Origin: Pseudomonas sp. NFACC02
GTDB lineage: Bacteria > Pseudomonadota > Gammaproteobacteria > Pseudomonadales > Pseudomonadaceae
Length of the DNA: 64,000 bases
Assembly (NCBI RefSeq): GCF_900110765.1
Contig: NZ_FOEO01000001.1
Span: forward strand, 372,001-436,000
Direction of reading: 5' to 3'
Shown: positions 7,904 through 16,334 of the stretch, in pieces
Position numbering within the stretch: the first letter of the stretch is position 1
How the letters are laid out: each line of letters begins with the position of its first letter
Notes under the pieces: generated by a model
Told to the model about the DNA's origin: nothing
The model's input: the letters and a program-made list of their open reading frames with translations, nothing else
Databases searched by the model: none
Made by a program: the position numbers and the translations under genes

Positions 7904-9631
7904 ACTCAATAACTGGCTGACCACCGCCCGCAACTTCCCCGGCTTGACGGGCTTGTTCAGCAGCGGCGCGCCGAGCGCCTGCAAGGATCGACGGCACAGA
8001 TCGGTACGGTCGGCGGTGATCATCACGCACGGGATTTCCAGGCCGAAATGCGCGCGAAGGTCCGCCACCACCTCGCACCCCAGCACGCCGTGGTCAAGGT
8101 GAAAGTCAAACAGGATCAGTTCCGGCGCGCGCTCCTGCAGTACGCTGTAGCACGCCGCCTGATCGGTCGCGGTGAGCACCTCACAGCCCCATTGCCCCAA
8201 CAGCGCCGCCATGCTTTCGAGAATGCTGATCTCGTTGTCCAGCACCAGCAAACGCCGCCCCGGCAGCGGATTGCCTGCACCCGGCAACTGCTGCGCAACC
8301 ATATTGATTGGCGCTGGCATGTCGGCCGACAACGGCACGTCGATCGAGAACACCGAACCGCGCCCCGGCTGCGAACGCACCTGAATCGCACAACCGAGAA
8401 TCCGGCCGATGCGCTCCACGATCGCCAGCCCCAGCCCGACGCCTTTACGGTCCGCCGCGCGGCCGACGTCCAGTTGGTTGAACTCCAGAAAAACAGCCTC
8501 CAGTTGGTCCTCGGCTATACCGCGTCCTGTGTCCCACACCTCAACGCGTAACCACTCGCCACGCTGACGAGCGCCCAGCAAAATGCCGCCGTGTTCGGTG
8601 TAGCGGCAGGCGTTGCTGAGAAAGTTACGCAGGATGCGCGTCAACAGACGCAGGTCTGTCCGCACCGCCAGCGGGGGGATGCGCGCCCGCAGCGTCAACC
8701 CCGCCGCCGCGGCCACCGGCTCGAACTCGGACACCAGTGGTGCCAGGATTTCTTCCAGCCGATACAGCTCGATGTCCGGTTTGATCGACGCCCGGTCGAG
8801 TTTGGCAATGTCCAGCAGGTCAGTGAGCAGGTCTTCCGCCCCTTCCAGCGCCTGATGCGTGCGCTCCACCAACGTATGCTCGGGACTGGGCAACGCGCGC
8901 TCCCGCAAGGTGGAGATCAACAGCCGCGCCGCGTTCAATGGCTGCAGCAGGTCATGGCTGGCCGCCGCGAGGTACTTGTCCTTGCTGTGGTTGGCGGCCT
9001 CGGCGGCGTCTCGGGCTTCACGCAGATCATGTTCGATCTGCTCTCGCTGGATGATCTGCTGTTGCAGGTTGCGGTTGGCTTCCAGCAACTCGTCGGTGCG
9101 GGCCGCCACGCGTAACTCGAGCTGGTCGTTGAGCTCCTGCAAACGTTGCTGCGCCAGCTTACGCTCGGTGATGTCGGCCACGAAGCCTTCGAACAGGCCA
9201 TCCTCGTCCGGCTTGAGCAGCAGGTTCATCACGACGTCGACGTAGCTGCCGTCATGGCGCCGCAAGCGGGTTTCATAACCTTGCAGGCTGTGTTCGCGCT
9301 GCAGCACCTGGGCAATGGCGTTCAGTTCCACCTGACCGCCAATGAACAGCGTGCTGGCGAGGTCATTCAGCAACAACAGCACTTCGTGCTCATCGCGGTA
9401 ACCCAGCATGCGCGCCAGTGCCGGGTTCGCGGCGCGCAGGCCTTGGTGGAGACTGGCCTGAAAGATGCCGTGGACGGCATTTTCAAACAACCACTTGTAT
9501 CGGTTGCGCTCGGTTTCCAGCTCACCGAGACGCAGGGTCAGTTCCGGGTAATGGCTTTTTCGGGTCGAGTGATTGCCCAACCCGAGCAGCGCTGTCAGCG
9601 CGCCTTGATGAACGTCAGAGGGCTTCGCCAT
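7901..9631 (-). CDS. PAS-domain hybrid sensor histidine kinase, ErcS'-like
   Basis: A 576-residue soluble hybrid kinase; no transmembrane segment is visible, so it senses a cytoplasmic signal. Domains: PAS about residues 42-160, a coiled linker 160-212, HisKA with H226 in AAASHDLLQP, HATPase with N340 (FLSNACRYT), D367-x-G369 and GVGLGLAIV, and a receiver about 458-576 with phosphoacceptor D509 (LILFDFHLD) and K560. Start at 9631 (MAKPSDVHQG) overlaps the ercA stop by 17 bases; an upstream in-frame start at 9664 lies inside ercA. The ercA-ercS' pairing occurs in the Pseudomonas ethanol oxidation regulon, where such kinases regulate quinoprotein alcohol dehydrogenases. The downstream partner is not proven. 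Confidence 0.86.
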   Translation of the reverse strand: MAKPSDVHQGALTALLGLGNHSTRKSHYPELTLRLGELETERNRYKWLFENAVHGIFQASLHQGLRAANPALARMLGYRDEHEVLLLLNDLASTLFIGGQVELNAIAQVLQREHSLQGYETRLRRHDGSYVDVVMNLLLKPDEDGLFEGFVADITERKLAQQRLQELNDQLELRVAARTDELLEANRNLQQQIIQREQIEHDLREARDAAEAANHSKDKYLAAASHDLLQPLNAARLLISTLRERALPSPEHTLVERTHQALEGAEDLLTDLLDIAKLDRASIKPDIELYRLEEILAPLVSEFEPVAAAAGLTLRARIPPLAVRTDLRLLTRILRNFLSNACRYTEHGGILLGARQRGEWLRVEVWDTGRGIAEDQLEAVFLEFNQLDVGRAADRKGVGLGLAIVERIGRILGCAIQVRSQPGRGSVFSIDVPLSADMPAPINMVAQQLPGAGNPLPGRRLLVLDNEISILESMAALLGQWGCEVLTATDQAACYSVLQERAPELILFDFHLDHGVLGCEVVADLRAHFGLEIPCVMITADRTDLCRRSLQALGAPLLNKPVKPGKLRAVVSQLLS

Positions 9632-10778
9632 AGACCACTTCAACGTCCCGCTGACTGGAAACACGCGGATTGGTCAGGATGCACGGGTCGCCCATCGCGT
9701 GCTGAGACAGAAACGGGATGTCGGCCATGCTCACGCCTTGCAGACCGAGGGTTTCGTGAAAACCGACCTGATGTTTGAGCGCGATCAGGTGTTCCACCAG
9801 GCGTTTGCTGATGGCGACGTGATTCAGGCCCCGGCAGTCGATCCCCAGGGTTTCCGCGATCACTTTGAAGCGGTCCGGTGCCGAGCTGTAGTTGAACGCC
9901 ACCACGTGCTCGACCAGCACCGCATTGCACAGGCCGTGCGGCAGGTCCAGAAAGCCGCCCAGACTGTGGGACATGGCATGCACCGCCCCCAGGATGGCGT
10001 TGGAGAACGCCAGACCGGCCTGCATGCTGCCGAGCATGATCTTCTCGCGCAGGGCAATGTCGGCAGGATTGGCGATCATCTGCACCAGATTGCCATTGAT
10101 CAGGCGCATGGCTTCCAGGGCGTGCGGGTCGGTCAGCGGACCGTGGCCGGTCGAGACGAACGCCTCGATGGCGTGAACCAGCGCATCAATGCCGGTACAG
10201 GCAGACAGGAACGGGTCCATGCTGAGCGTGGTTTCCGGGTCGATCAGCGAGACGTCGGGCACGACGGCCTTGCTGACGATGGAGAATTTCATGCGTTCCT
10301 GCTGATCGGAAATGATCACGAACTGCGACACGTCGGCAGAGGTGCCCGCCGTGGTCGGGATCAAAATCAGCGGCGGGCTCGGCACGCGGATGGTGTCGAC
10401 CCCTTCGAATTCCAGGATGTTGCGTCCATGGGCCACCGCGATGCCGATGCCCTTGCCGCAATCCATCGGGCTGCCGCCGCCCACCGCGACGATCACATCG
10501 CAATGGTGTTCACGGTACAGCTCGGCGCCCAGCATGACTTCTTCGACCCGAGGGTTAGGCGACACGCCGCTGTAGATGAAGTACTCCAGACCGTGGGCCT
10601 GCAAACTGGCTTCGACATCGGCCACCCAGCCGGCGGCGATGACGCCGGGGTCACTGACCACCAGCACTTTACGCGCACCGAAGGTTTTGGCGTAGTTGCC
10701 CACGCTGTGACGACTGCCCGCACCGAAAATGATTTCCGGGGACACGAATTTACGCAGCTGGTTGAGGCTTTGGCTCAT
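9615..10778 (-). CDS. ercA: Iron-containing alcohol dehydrogenase ErcA
   Basis: A 387-residue group III (iron-activated) alcohol dehydrogenase. It has the NAD-binding GGGSPMDCGKG motif and the histidines of the metal site (AVHAMSHSLGG and DLPHGLCNA). In Pseudomonas, ErcA sits in ethanol-oxidation clusters and is described as having a regulatory rather than catabolic role; that is knowledge of the family, not visible here. Start at 10778 (MSQSLNQLRKF) gives family length; the frame is open to 10874 but that part is non-homologous. It lies between pqqA and the hybrid kinase, overlapping the kinase start, so the two are coupled. Confidence 0.9.
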   Translation of the reverse strand: MSQSLNQLRKFVSPEIIFGAGSRHSVGNYAKTFGARKVLVVSDPGVIAAGWVADVEASLQAHGLEYFIYSGVSPNPRVEEVMLGAELYREHHCDVIVAVGGGSPMDCGKGIGIAVAHGRNILEFEGVDTIRVPSPPLILIPTTAGTSADVSQFVIISDQQERMKFSIVSKAVVPDVSLIDPETTLSMDPFLSACTGIDALVHAIEAFVSTGHGPLTDPHALEAMRLINGNLVQMIANPADIALREKIMLGSMQAGLAFSNAILGAVHAMSHSLGGFLDLPHGLCNAVLVEHVVAFNYSSAPDRFKVIAETLGIDCRGLNHVAISKRLVEHLIALKHQVGFHETLGLQGVSMADIPFLSQHAMGDPCILTNPRVSSQRDVEVVYGEAL

Positions 10779-10902
10779 ATCAAGCGCATTCTTGTTGTTA
10801 TTAGAGAATGAACGCCAGCCTAGAGCATCTGCGGGGTAATGCAATAAGACCAACGACTGACGGTGTCGGCTCATGGCGAAGGTCTTCGTGCGGGAGAGAA
10901 GA

Positions 10903-10926
10903 CCCGGTCAACGTTGATTGACCGGG
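10903..10926 (-). terminator. Hairpin just downstream of pqqA
   Basis: Perfect 9-bp arms CCCGGTCAA and TTGACCGGG with a 6-base loop begin 8 bases after the pqqA stop. On the minus strand the stem is followed by a pyrimidine-rich TCTTCTCTC rather than a clean T-run. It may act as a partial terminator or a 3' stabilising hairpin that raises pqqA message over ercA. Confidence 0.55.
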
Positions 10927-10934
10927 CATGCCGA

Positions 10935-11006
10935 TCAGCGGTTGGCGAAGTACATGGTCACTTCAAAACCAATACGCAAATCGGTGAACGCTGGTTTATT
11001 CCACAT
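10935..11006 (-). CDS. pqqA: PQQ precursor peptide PqqA
   Basis: A 23-codon gene too short for routine ORF calling. The peptide starts MWNKPAFTDLRIGFEV and ends with ANR. It carries the diagnostic E-x-x-x-Y pair (E15 and Y19), the glutamate and tyrosine that PqqE joins and that become the pyrroloquinoline quinone backbone. A good Shine-Dalgarno (GAGGAAAGG) precedes the ATG. It sits between pedH and ercA; pqqB-E are not within the window, so this copy is detached from the biosynthetic operon, or the operon lies elsewhere. A hairpin follows the stop. Confidence 0.95.
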   Translation of the reverse strand: MWNKPAFTDLRIGFEVTMYFANR

Positions 11007-11084
11007 GGGCCTTTCCTCTTGTCATTCTGGGTAGCGCCGGGTGGTCCGGCACGTTCATTAGCGCACAAGGGCGATGACCGACAA

Positions 11085-11102
11085 ATAGTACTTTGGGACT
11101 GA
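11085..11102 (+). promoter_or_regulatory. Candidate PQQ-regulon motif upstream of pqqA
   Basis: ATAGTACTTTGGGACTGA lies 79 bases upstream of the pqqA start. It matches, on the same strand, motifs upstream of pedF/pedA1 (16243), the CxxxCW gene (20062) and, more weakly, pedH (13040). The shared core is CTTTGG followed by a TACTGG-like half. This is a pattern observation; the binding protein is inferred to be an AgmR/PedR-type LuxR regulator. Confidence 0.4.
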
Positions 11103-11150
11103 TGAATCAGGTATTGGTCGCGCTCAGCCCCTCCGATCACAACGCTTGTA

Positions 11151-12926
11151 TCAGCGCTTGGTCACCAGGTCCTTGGGCAGTTTGAAGGTCCAGAGCATGC
11201 CGCCCTGGTTGAAATCCTTCACCCGTTTGGCCACCTCGCCCCCCCACAGCGGTACGGCGCCTCCCCAGCCGGACAGCACCGACACGTACTGTTCGCCGTC
11301 CATCTCCCAAGTGACCGGCGAGCCCAATACGCCGGAACCGGTCTGGAACTCCCAGACCTTGTCGCCGGTTTTGGCATTGAACGCCTGCAGGAAACCTTCC
11401 GGGGTGCCAGTGAACACCAGGTTGCCTTTGGTCGCCAGCACGCCACCCCACAACGGGGCGTAGTTCTTGTGACGCCAGACTTCCTTGCCGGTTTTCGGGT
11501 CGATGGCGCGCAGCACGCCGATGTAATCCTCGTTCAGCGGTTTGATGGTGAAGCCTGCGCCGAGGAACGCTGCACCTTTCTTGTAGGCAATGCCTTCGTT
11601 CCAGATGTCCATGCCCCACTCGTTGCCCGGCACGTAGAACAGACCGGTGTCGGGGCTGTAGGCCATCGGCATCCAGTTCTTGGCACCCAGGAACGCCGGA
11701 GCCACGAACGCCGACGAGCCCTTGGCTTCGCCGTCAGGCGCGCCAGGCCGGCTGGCATCGATGTAGATCGGTCTGCCATCCTTGTCCAGGCCGCTGGCCC
11801 AGGTGATCTTGTCGGCGAACGGGAAACCACGAATGAATTTCCCGTCCTTGCGATTGAGCACATAGAAGAAGCCGTTGCGGTCGGCCGTCGCTGCGGCCTG
11901 AATGGTCTTGCCGTTTTCCTGATAGTCGAATGAAATCAGCTCATTCACACCGTCGTAATCCCAGCCATCATGGGGTGTGCTCTGGAAATGCCATTTGATG
12001 GTGCCGTCGTCGGGGTTCAGTGACAGGCGCGACGAGGAATACAGGTTATCGCCCGGCCGCATGTGCGAGTTCCACGGCGACGGGTTGCCGGTGCCAATCA
12101 GGATCTGGTTATTGCTCGGGTCGTAATAACCGCCAAGCCAGGGTGCCGCGCCGCCGGTCTTCCACAGGTCACCCGGCCAGGTCTTGTTAGCCTCGCCACC
12201 GGTGATGCCGTTTTCGACGGCCTGACCGTCTTTGTAGACGTACCCCATGTTGCCTTCGACGGTCGGACGCGACCACAACAAGGTGCCGTTTTTAGGGTCA
12301 TAGGCCTCGACTTTGCCGACCACGCCAAACTCGCCCCCGGCGACACCGGTGATGAGCTTGCCGTTGACGATCATCGGTGCCGCACTGATGGAATAACCGG
12401 CCTTGTGGTCAGCGACCTGCTTGCTCCACACCACTTTCCCTGTGTCTTTGTTGAGCGCGACCAGCTTGGCATCGAGGGTGCCGAAATACACCAGATCGCC
12501 GTACAGCGCCACGCCCCGGTTGATCACGTCACAGCACGGGCGAATGTCGTCAGGCAGGCGCGCGTCATATTGCCAGAGCTTCTTGCCGGTGCGAGCGTCC
12601 ACCGCGAACACCCGTGAGTAGGAGCCGGTGAGGTACATCACCCCGTCCTTGACCAACGGTTGCGCCTGCTGGCCACGCTGCTTTTCACCGCCAAACGAGA
12701 AGGCCCACACCGGTCGCAGGTCCTTCACGTTATCGGTGTTGATGATGTCCAGCGGGCTAAAACGCTGGCCCTGCACGCCCAGGCCGTTGGTGACGATCTG
12801 GTTGGGGTTCTTGGGGTCCTGGAGGATTTCTTCGTCGGTCACGGCGGCCAGGAGGCTGCCGGACGACAGCATGGCGCTGACCAGCAGGCCCAGTGCGAAA
12901 GATTGGCGACGTGCGGGTTGAATCAT
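11151..12926 (-). CDS. pedH: Quinoprotein (PQQ) alcohol dehydrogenase, lanthanide-type, PedH
   Basis: Periplasmic PQQ enzyme oxidising alcohols and aldehydes and passing electrons to cytochrome c550. The 591-residue sequence has a signal peptide (residues 1-28, cut near LLAAV), a beta-propeller with W-motifs, and the vicinal disulfide pair C131-C132 ([11 protein letters not shown]). The catalytic segment is [12 protein letters not shown]323 is the general base and D325, two residues later, is the extra aspartate diagnostic of lanthanide-dependent enzymes (calcium enzymes carry Ala or Ser there). Sequence and length (~595) fit Pseudomonas putida PedH. Upstream lies a partial copy of the cluster motif; no calcium-type PedE is present in the window. 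Confidence 0.92.
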   Translation of the reverse strand: MIQPARRQSFALGLLVSAMLSSGSLLAAVTDEEILQDPKNPNQIVTNGLGVQGQRFSPLDIINTDNVKDLRPVWAFSFGGEKQRGQQAQPLVKDGVMYLTGSYSRVFAVDARTGKKLWQYDARLPDDIRPCCDVINRGVALYGDLVYFGTLDAKLVALNKDTGKVVWSKQVADHKAGYSISAAPMIVNGKLITGVAGGEFGVVGKVEAYDPKNGTLLWSRPTVEGNMGYVYKDGQAVENGITGGEANKTWPGDLWKTGGAAPWLGGYYDPSNNQILIGTGNPSPWNSHMRPGDNLYSSSRLSLNPDDGTIKWHFQSTPHDGWDYDGVNELISFDYQENGKTIQAAATADRNGFFYVLNRKDGKFIRGFPFADKITWASGLDKDGRPIYIDASRPGAPDGEAKGSSAFVAPAFLGAKNWMPMAYSPDTGLFYVPGNEWGMDIWNEGIAYKKGAAFLGAGFTIKPLNEDYIGVLRAIDPKTGKEVWRHKNYAPLWGGVLATKGNLVFTGTPEGFLQAFNAKTGDKVWEFQTGSGVLGSPVTWEMDGEQYVSVLSGWGGAVPLWGGEVAKRVKDFNQGGMLWTFKLPKDLVTKR

Positions 12927-13039
12927 GACGGCTGCCTCTGTGGTTTATTGTTGTTGTGTTCCTTTCGGGACATTGCCCCGATCAAGACGATTGTTGGCGG
13001 TGCGTCCGGCCCCCACAATTGCCCGCAGTGCGGAGGTTT

Positions 13040-13057
13040 CTAGTTCTTTGGTAGGTG
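13040..13057 (+). promoter_or_regulatory. Weaker copy of the PQQ-cluster motif upstream of pedH
   Basis: CTAGTTCTTTGGTAGGTG lies about 115 bases upstream of the pedH start. It retains CTTTGGTA of the motif found at 16243 and 20062 but diverges afterwards. It may be a binding site with lower affinity or a chance match. Confidence 0.3.
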
Positions 13058-13079
13058 GGTCTGTACCCGGCGAACCTCG

Positions 13080-14027
13080 TCAGCGTGCGTCGACCCGGAC
13101 CATCTGCGCCCGCTCGTAAGCCGGATACAAATGGCTGACGCTGCGAATCAGTTCGTACCGGGTCAGGCTGATGGCGGCGAAACGCTCCGGAATCGGGCTT
13201 CTGATCAGTTCCGCCATGTCGGCACCCTGTGCGGCCCCGTCTCTTAACAGTCCATCGAGCCAGCGCAGGTAATCACGCATCTGCTCGAAGGGCCTGGCAT
13301 CTGTCGTCACGGGACCGTGGCCGGGCACGAGCCGCTTCCACGGCAGGGCCTGCAGCGTGTCCAGGTCATTGAGCCACACCTGCAAGCCGGGACTGTTCGG
13401 GGTGGTCAATGCACGTTCGTAAAAGACGATATCGCCCGCGAACAGCACGCCCGTGTCTTCGTCCAGGATGGCGAGATCGGCGCCGGTGTGGCCAGACAGC
13501 GCCACAAGGCGCAAACGGTGGCCGCCAAACGCCAGCGTGCCGGGTGCCAATACCTGCGTCGGCAAACGCATTTCGGTGCCGCGCATCCAGTCGCCAACCA
13601 TGCGGTACATGTTTTCCGTCAGGGCATCGCCATGCTCGCGCATCAAGTCGGCAGTACCGGCCAGCGCACCGATCGGCACATCGGCGAATGCCTGATTGCC
13701 CAGCACATGATCGGGATGATGATGCGTCAGCAACACCTGAATCACGGGTTTGTCCGTCACCGTGGCGATGGCTTTGCGAAGCGCCTCGCCATAGCGACGT
13801 GACGGACCGGTGTCGATGACCACCACACCGCCGTCGGTGACAATGAAGCCAGTATTGACGATATTGCCGCCGTTGCGTTTGTCGAAGTTGTCGGTGGTGC
13901 CTTCGAGCAGGTAGGTGTCTTCGGCGATTTGCCGGGGTTGCAGGCGATACTCCAGCTCGGCGTGAGCCAGCGCACTGACGCAGACCAGCAGCCACGCGGT
14001 CAATCGCACCACGGCACGCCGGCTCAT
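13080..14027 (-). CDS. Quinoprotein relay system MBL-fold zinc metallohydrolase
   Basis: A 315-residue exported metallo-beta-lactamase-fold protein. A signal peptide occupies about residues 1-23 (ends SALAHA). The zinc motif HxHxDH appears as LLTHHHPDHVLGN, with further ligands in ALSGHTGAD and VPGHGP. It belongs to the family found beside PQQ alcohol dehydrogenases (P. putida PP_2678 type, 'quinoprotein relay system'). It overlaps the SoxYZ-like gene by ATGA and closes the leftward pedF operon before the pedH promoter. The actual substrate is unknown; a periplasmic sulfur or thioester relay with the SoxYZ-like carrier has been proposed by annotation only. Confidence 0.87.
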   Translation of the reverse strand: MSRRAVVRLTAWLLVCVSALAHAELEYRLQPRQIAEDTYLLEGTTDNFDKRNGGNIVNTGFIVTDGGVVVIDTGPSRRYGEALRKAIATVTDKPVIQVLLTHHHPDHVLGNQAFADVPIGALAGTADLMREHGDALTENMYRMVGDWMRGTEMRLPTQVLAPGTLAFGGHRLRLVALSGHTGADLAILDEDTGVLFAGDIVFYERALTTPNSPGLQVWLNDLDTLQALPWKRLVPGHGPVTTDARPFEQMRDYLRWLDGLLRDGAAQGADMAELIRSPIPERFAAISLTRYELIRSVSHLYPAYERAQMVRVDAR

Positions 14028-14788
14028 TTCACCGCCGCACTGAACAGGTTGCCGCTGATATCACGCAACGACAATTGCGTCTCGCCGTCACCCTCGATGT
14101 CGAAACCCAGCGTCGGGTTCTCACTGACGGCCGGAAACAGCTCCAGCGTCGCCAGGAGCTTGCCATGAGCGTCCTTGAGTTGCGCCTGATTCAGATAGAA
14201 CTCGGGGATGCCACTGACCATGCCGTTGTCCATCGGATGGGCGATGGTCACCCGCAGACGACTGAAGCCTGAGCGGGGGTAACGACCTCCCATCACCTCG
14301 CCGATGTGCTCTTCCCACCCTGGCTGGGTGCGCACGACGCTGGGCGCGGTGCAACCGCCTCCCGCTGCATCGATGGTGGTCGAACCGATGTGCCAGACGC
14401 CATCGCGGGTCAGCACGGCGGCACGCAATGGCGTGGCCTGCTCGATCCGTATGCGGATCGACAGCCACGGCAGCACCCGCTCGACCGGTTGGAAGTCGAC
14501 GATCTGCGGCAAGGGATTGAGCTCGGCCCAGGCCAGAATCCGCACCACTTCACCCGCGTAGGCCCGCGCATCGATCTCGATCGGCACTTGCCGGGCGTCT
14601 TCGGCAAACGGCGGCGCGCGCAACAGCACCTTGTCGTCGAAGACGTAGGGTTGGTCCTTGAGGAATTTCTGCTGATAGTAGCCCCACATCACCGAGGTGA
14701 CCGGGTCTTTGCCGGGATCGGCATGAACACCGCCCGCGACACAAAGCAGCATGGCCATCGCTGCCGACCAGCCCTGAATACGGTTCAC
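14024..14788 (-). CDS. Quinoprotein dehydrogenase-associated SoxYZ-like carrier
   Basis: A 254-residue secreted protein with signal peptide (residues 1-24, ends GVHADP). The N-terminal half (~40-150) resembles SoxY and the C-terminal half (~160-254) resembles SoxZ, a fused carrier architecture known next to quinoprotein dehydrogenases (PP_2677 type). SoxY normally carries its cargo on a C-terminal cysteine; here one cysteine is evident mid-protein in GGGCTAPSVV, at the join of the two halves, consistent with a GGC-type swinging arm. It overlaps its neighbours by ATGA on both sides. Cargo is unknown. Confidence 0.85.
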   Translation of the reverse strand: MNRIQGWSAAMAMLLCVAGGVHADPGKDPVTSVMWGYYQQKFLKDQPYVFDDKVLLRAPPFAEDARQVPIEIDARAYAGEVVRILAWAELNPLPQIVDFQPVERVLPWLSIRIRIEQATPLRAAVLTRDGVWHIGSTTIDAAGGGCTAPSVVRTQPGWEEHIGEVMGGRYPRSGFSRLRVTIAHPMDNGMVSGIPEFYLNQAQLKDAHGKLLATLELFPAVSENPTLGFDIEGDGETQLSLRDISGNLFSAAVK

Positions 14789-15681
14789 TGGTACATCTCC
14801 GGCACGTCGTAACGCAGGCCATACGCGGCATAGATACGCTGCACCTCGCCCTCGCGAATCAACGTTTCCAGTGCCTCTTCGATGGCGTAGGCCAGCTGGC
14901 GGTTGCTCTCATGAACCGCCATGCCGATCTCCCACGTCTGCCGCCCCATGCTCGGGTAGGCGTTTTCGGCCAGCGACCAGTGTGGGTCGTGGGCCTGATG
15001 CAGTTGCCAGTCCACCTCGCCACGCATGGCCATGACCGCGTCCACCTTGCCGTCGCGCATGGCTGCGAACGCCTCTTGCACCGACGGAAAATGGTGGGTG
15101 CTGCCGGCAAACTGTGCGTTGAAGATCGACGTCAGGTAGAACGACGGCACACTGTCGATCTCGACCCCGATCGGATGCTCGGCAAACACGGCAACGCTGG
15201 GTACGGCCTCCAGCCGCGTGCGGTCGAATGCGACTTGCCAACGCTCGGTCTGATACGGCGCGAACATCACGACGTGATCGTTTTCCAGTTCGCCAAGGTC
15301 ATTGCGCTTCTGCGAATAATCCTTGTCGTAGGGCACGCGCATCATGAGATCGGCCAGTTGCTGCCCACGCAATTGGCTGCCACGCCAGATCAGGTCGCGC
15401 AGATCGTCGTCGAGCTTTTCGCCCGGCGGTGCCCACATCAACTCCAGGCGCACGCCCAATGCCTTGGCCAGCGCCGTCGCCAGGTCGACATCCACGCCCC
15501 GTGCCTGTCCGTCGACCTGGAAACTGTAGGGAGGAAAATCCTGGTACACCGCCACCTTGATCACCCCGGCGGCGATGATGCTGTCGTAGCTGCGGATCTG
15601 CGCACCGGCAGGCTGGAACATCAATAGCAGGCAACAGGAGATCGCACTCAACAACACGGCGAAGGCACGCATACCGATCAT
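14785..15681 (-). CDS. Quinoprotein dehydrogenase-associated periplasmic binding protein
   Basis: A 298-residue family-3-like solute-binding protein (amino-acid-type periplasmic binding fold) with a signal peptide in the first ~25 residues (ends GAQIRSYD). Start ATG at 15681 overlaps the cytochrome stop (GAATGATC), giving translational coupling; an internal ATG at 15672 is an alternative. It corresponds to the conserved binding protein of PQQ alcohol oxidation clusters (PP_2676 type; MoxJ/XoxJ are the methylotroph counterparts). MoxJ-like proteins are thought to help mature or interact with the dehydrogenase rather than feed a transporter, and no amino-acid-type permease is nearby. Confidence 0.85.
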   Translation of the reverse strand: MIGMRAFAVLLSAISCCLLLMFQPAGAQIRSYDSIIAAGVIKVAVYQDFPPYSFQVDGQARGVDVDLATALAKALGVRLELMWAPPGEKLDDDLRDLIWRGSQLRGQQLADLMMRVPYDKDYSQKRNDLGELENDHVVMFAPYQTERWQVAFDRTRLEAVPSVAVFAEHPIGVEIDSVPSFYLTSIFNAQFAGSTHHFPSVQEAFAAMRDGKVDAVMAMRGEVDWQLHQAHDPHWSLAENAYPSMGRQTWEIGMAVHESNRQLAYAIEEALETLIREGEVQRIYAAYGLRYDVPEMYQ

Positions 15682-16154
15682 TCCTCGGTGTGAACGCTGT
15701 CCAGGTAGGTCCGGACAGCCCACAGGGCCTCCTGGCTCAAGTAGTCCGCCATCTTGGGCATGTACACACGACCGTCGCGCACGGCGCCGTTGCGAACCCG
15801 CTCGACAAACCACTCATCGCCCGCACTGCCCACGTCCAGGTGTCGCAGGTCTGGCGCGATGCCTCCGGAAATGGCCTCAAGCCCATGGCAGGCGGCGCAA
15901 TTCTGGGTGTAGGCCGACTTGCCGATTTCAAGCGCCTTGTCGTGATCCTTGGAATCGCGATAAGGGTTTTCCGTGCGCCATTCCGGCCCCAGTTGCTCGA
16001 GGCCATCGGTGGCGACGGCATGCGGCACCACGTCACCGTGGGCCTGGGCCAGGTTGCTGGCGAGCAGACCGCAGAGCATCAGTGCGCCCATGCGCAAGCG
16101 ACGTGTCTGGGTTCGGTTTTCGGTGTCAGGCTGGATCAGGTTTTTTGTTGTCAT
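15678..16154 (-). CDS. pedF: Cytochrome c550, electron acceptor of the PQQ alcohol dehydrogenase (PedF/ExaB-like)
   Basis: A 158-residue periplasmic monohaem cytochrome c. The signal peptide spans about residues 18-38 (ends LAQAHG). The haem site is C86-A-A-C89-H90, and the likely distal methionine lies in RVYMPKM. It would accept electrons from PedH and pass them to the respiratory chain. Start at 16154 (MTTKNLIQ) follows a modest GAGGAC ribosome site; the open frame runs far upstream as an artefact. It is the first gene of a leftward four-gene operon and is divergent from pedA1 across a 180-base promoter region. Confidence 0.9.
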   Translation of the reverse strand: MTTKNLIQPDTENRTQTRRLRMGALMLCGLLASNLAQAHGDVVPHAVATDGLEQLGPEWRTENPYRDSKDHDKALEIGKSAYTQNCAACHGLEAISGGIAPDLRHLDVGSAGDEWFVERVRNGAVRDGRVYMPKMADYLSQEALWAVRTYLDSVHTEE

Positions 16155-16242
16155 TGTTATGTCCTCGGAGATGCATGCAAAAGCCTGTCGCCATCTTATG
16201 AACGGCTTATCCATGGCCGAATGCTGCTTTGGTGGCCGCGCC

Positions 16243-16260
16243 TTACTACCTTGGTACTGG
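16243..16260 (+). promoter_or_regulatory. Candidate PQQ-regulon motif in the pedF-pedA1 divergent promoter region
   Basis: TTACTACCTTGGTACTGG lies about midway between the divergent starts (16154 and 16335). It shares TTGGTACTGG exactly with the site at 20062. A CCGTACC shortly downstream makes an imperfect inverted pair with GGTACTGG. A second CTTTGG occurs at 16227. One site could serve both directions. Confidence 0.45.
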
Positions 16261-16334
16261 CAGACCCGTACCATCTGCATATTTCCCCACCGCACAGGCA
16301 TTTCTATGCTGGCCGTGTCTGTAGGGAGTGTTCT

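Noticed and set aside
15690..16334. N-terminal extension of the pedA1 frame
   Set aside because: The extra 215 codons are antisense to the cytochrome and its promoter; the signal peptide starts exactly at 16335.
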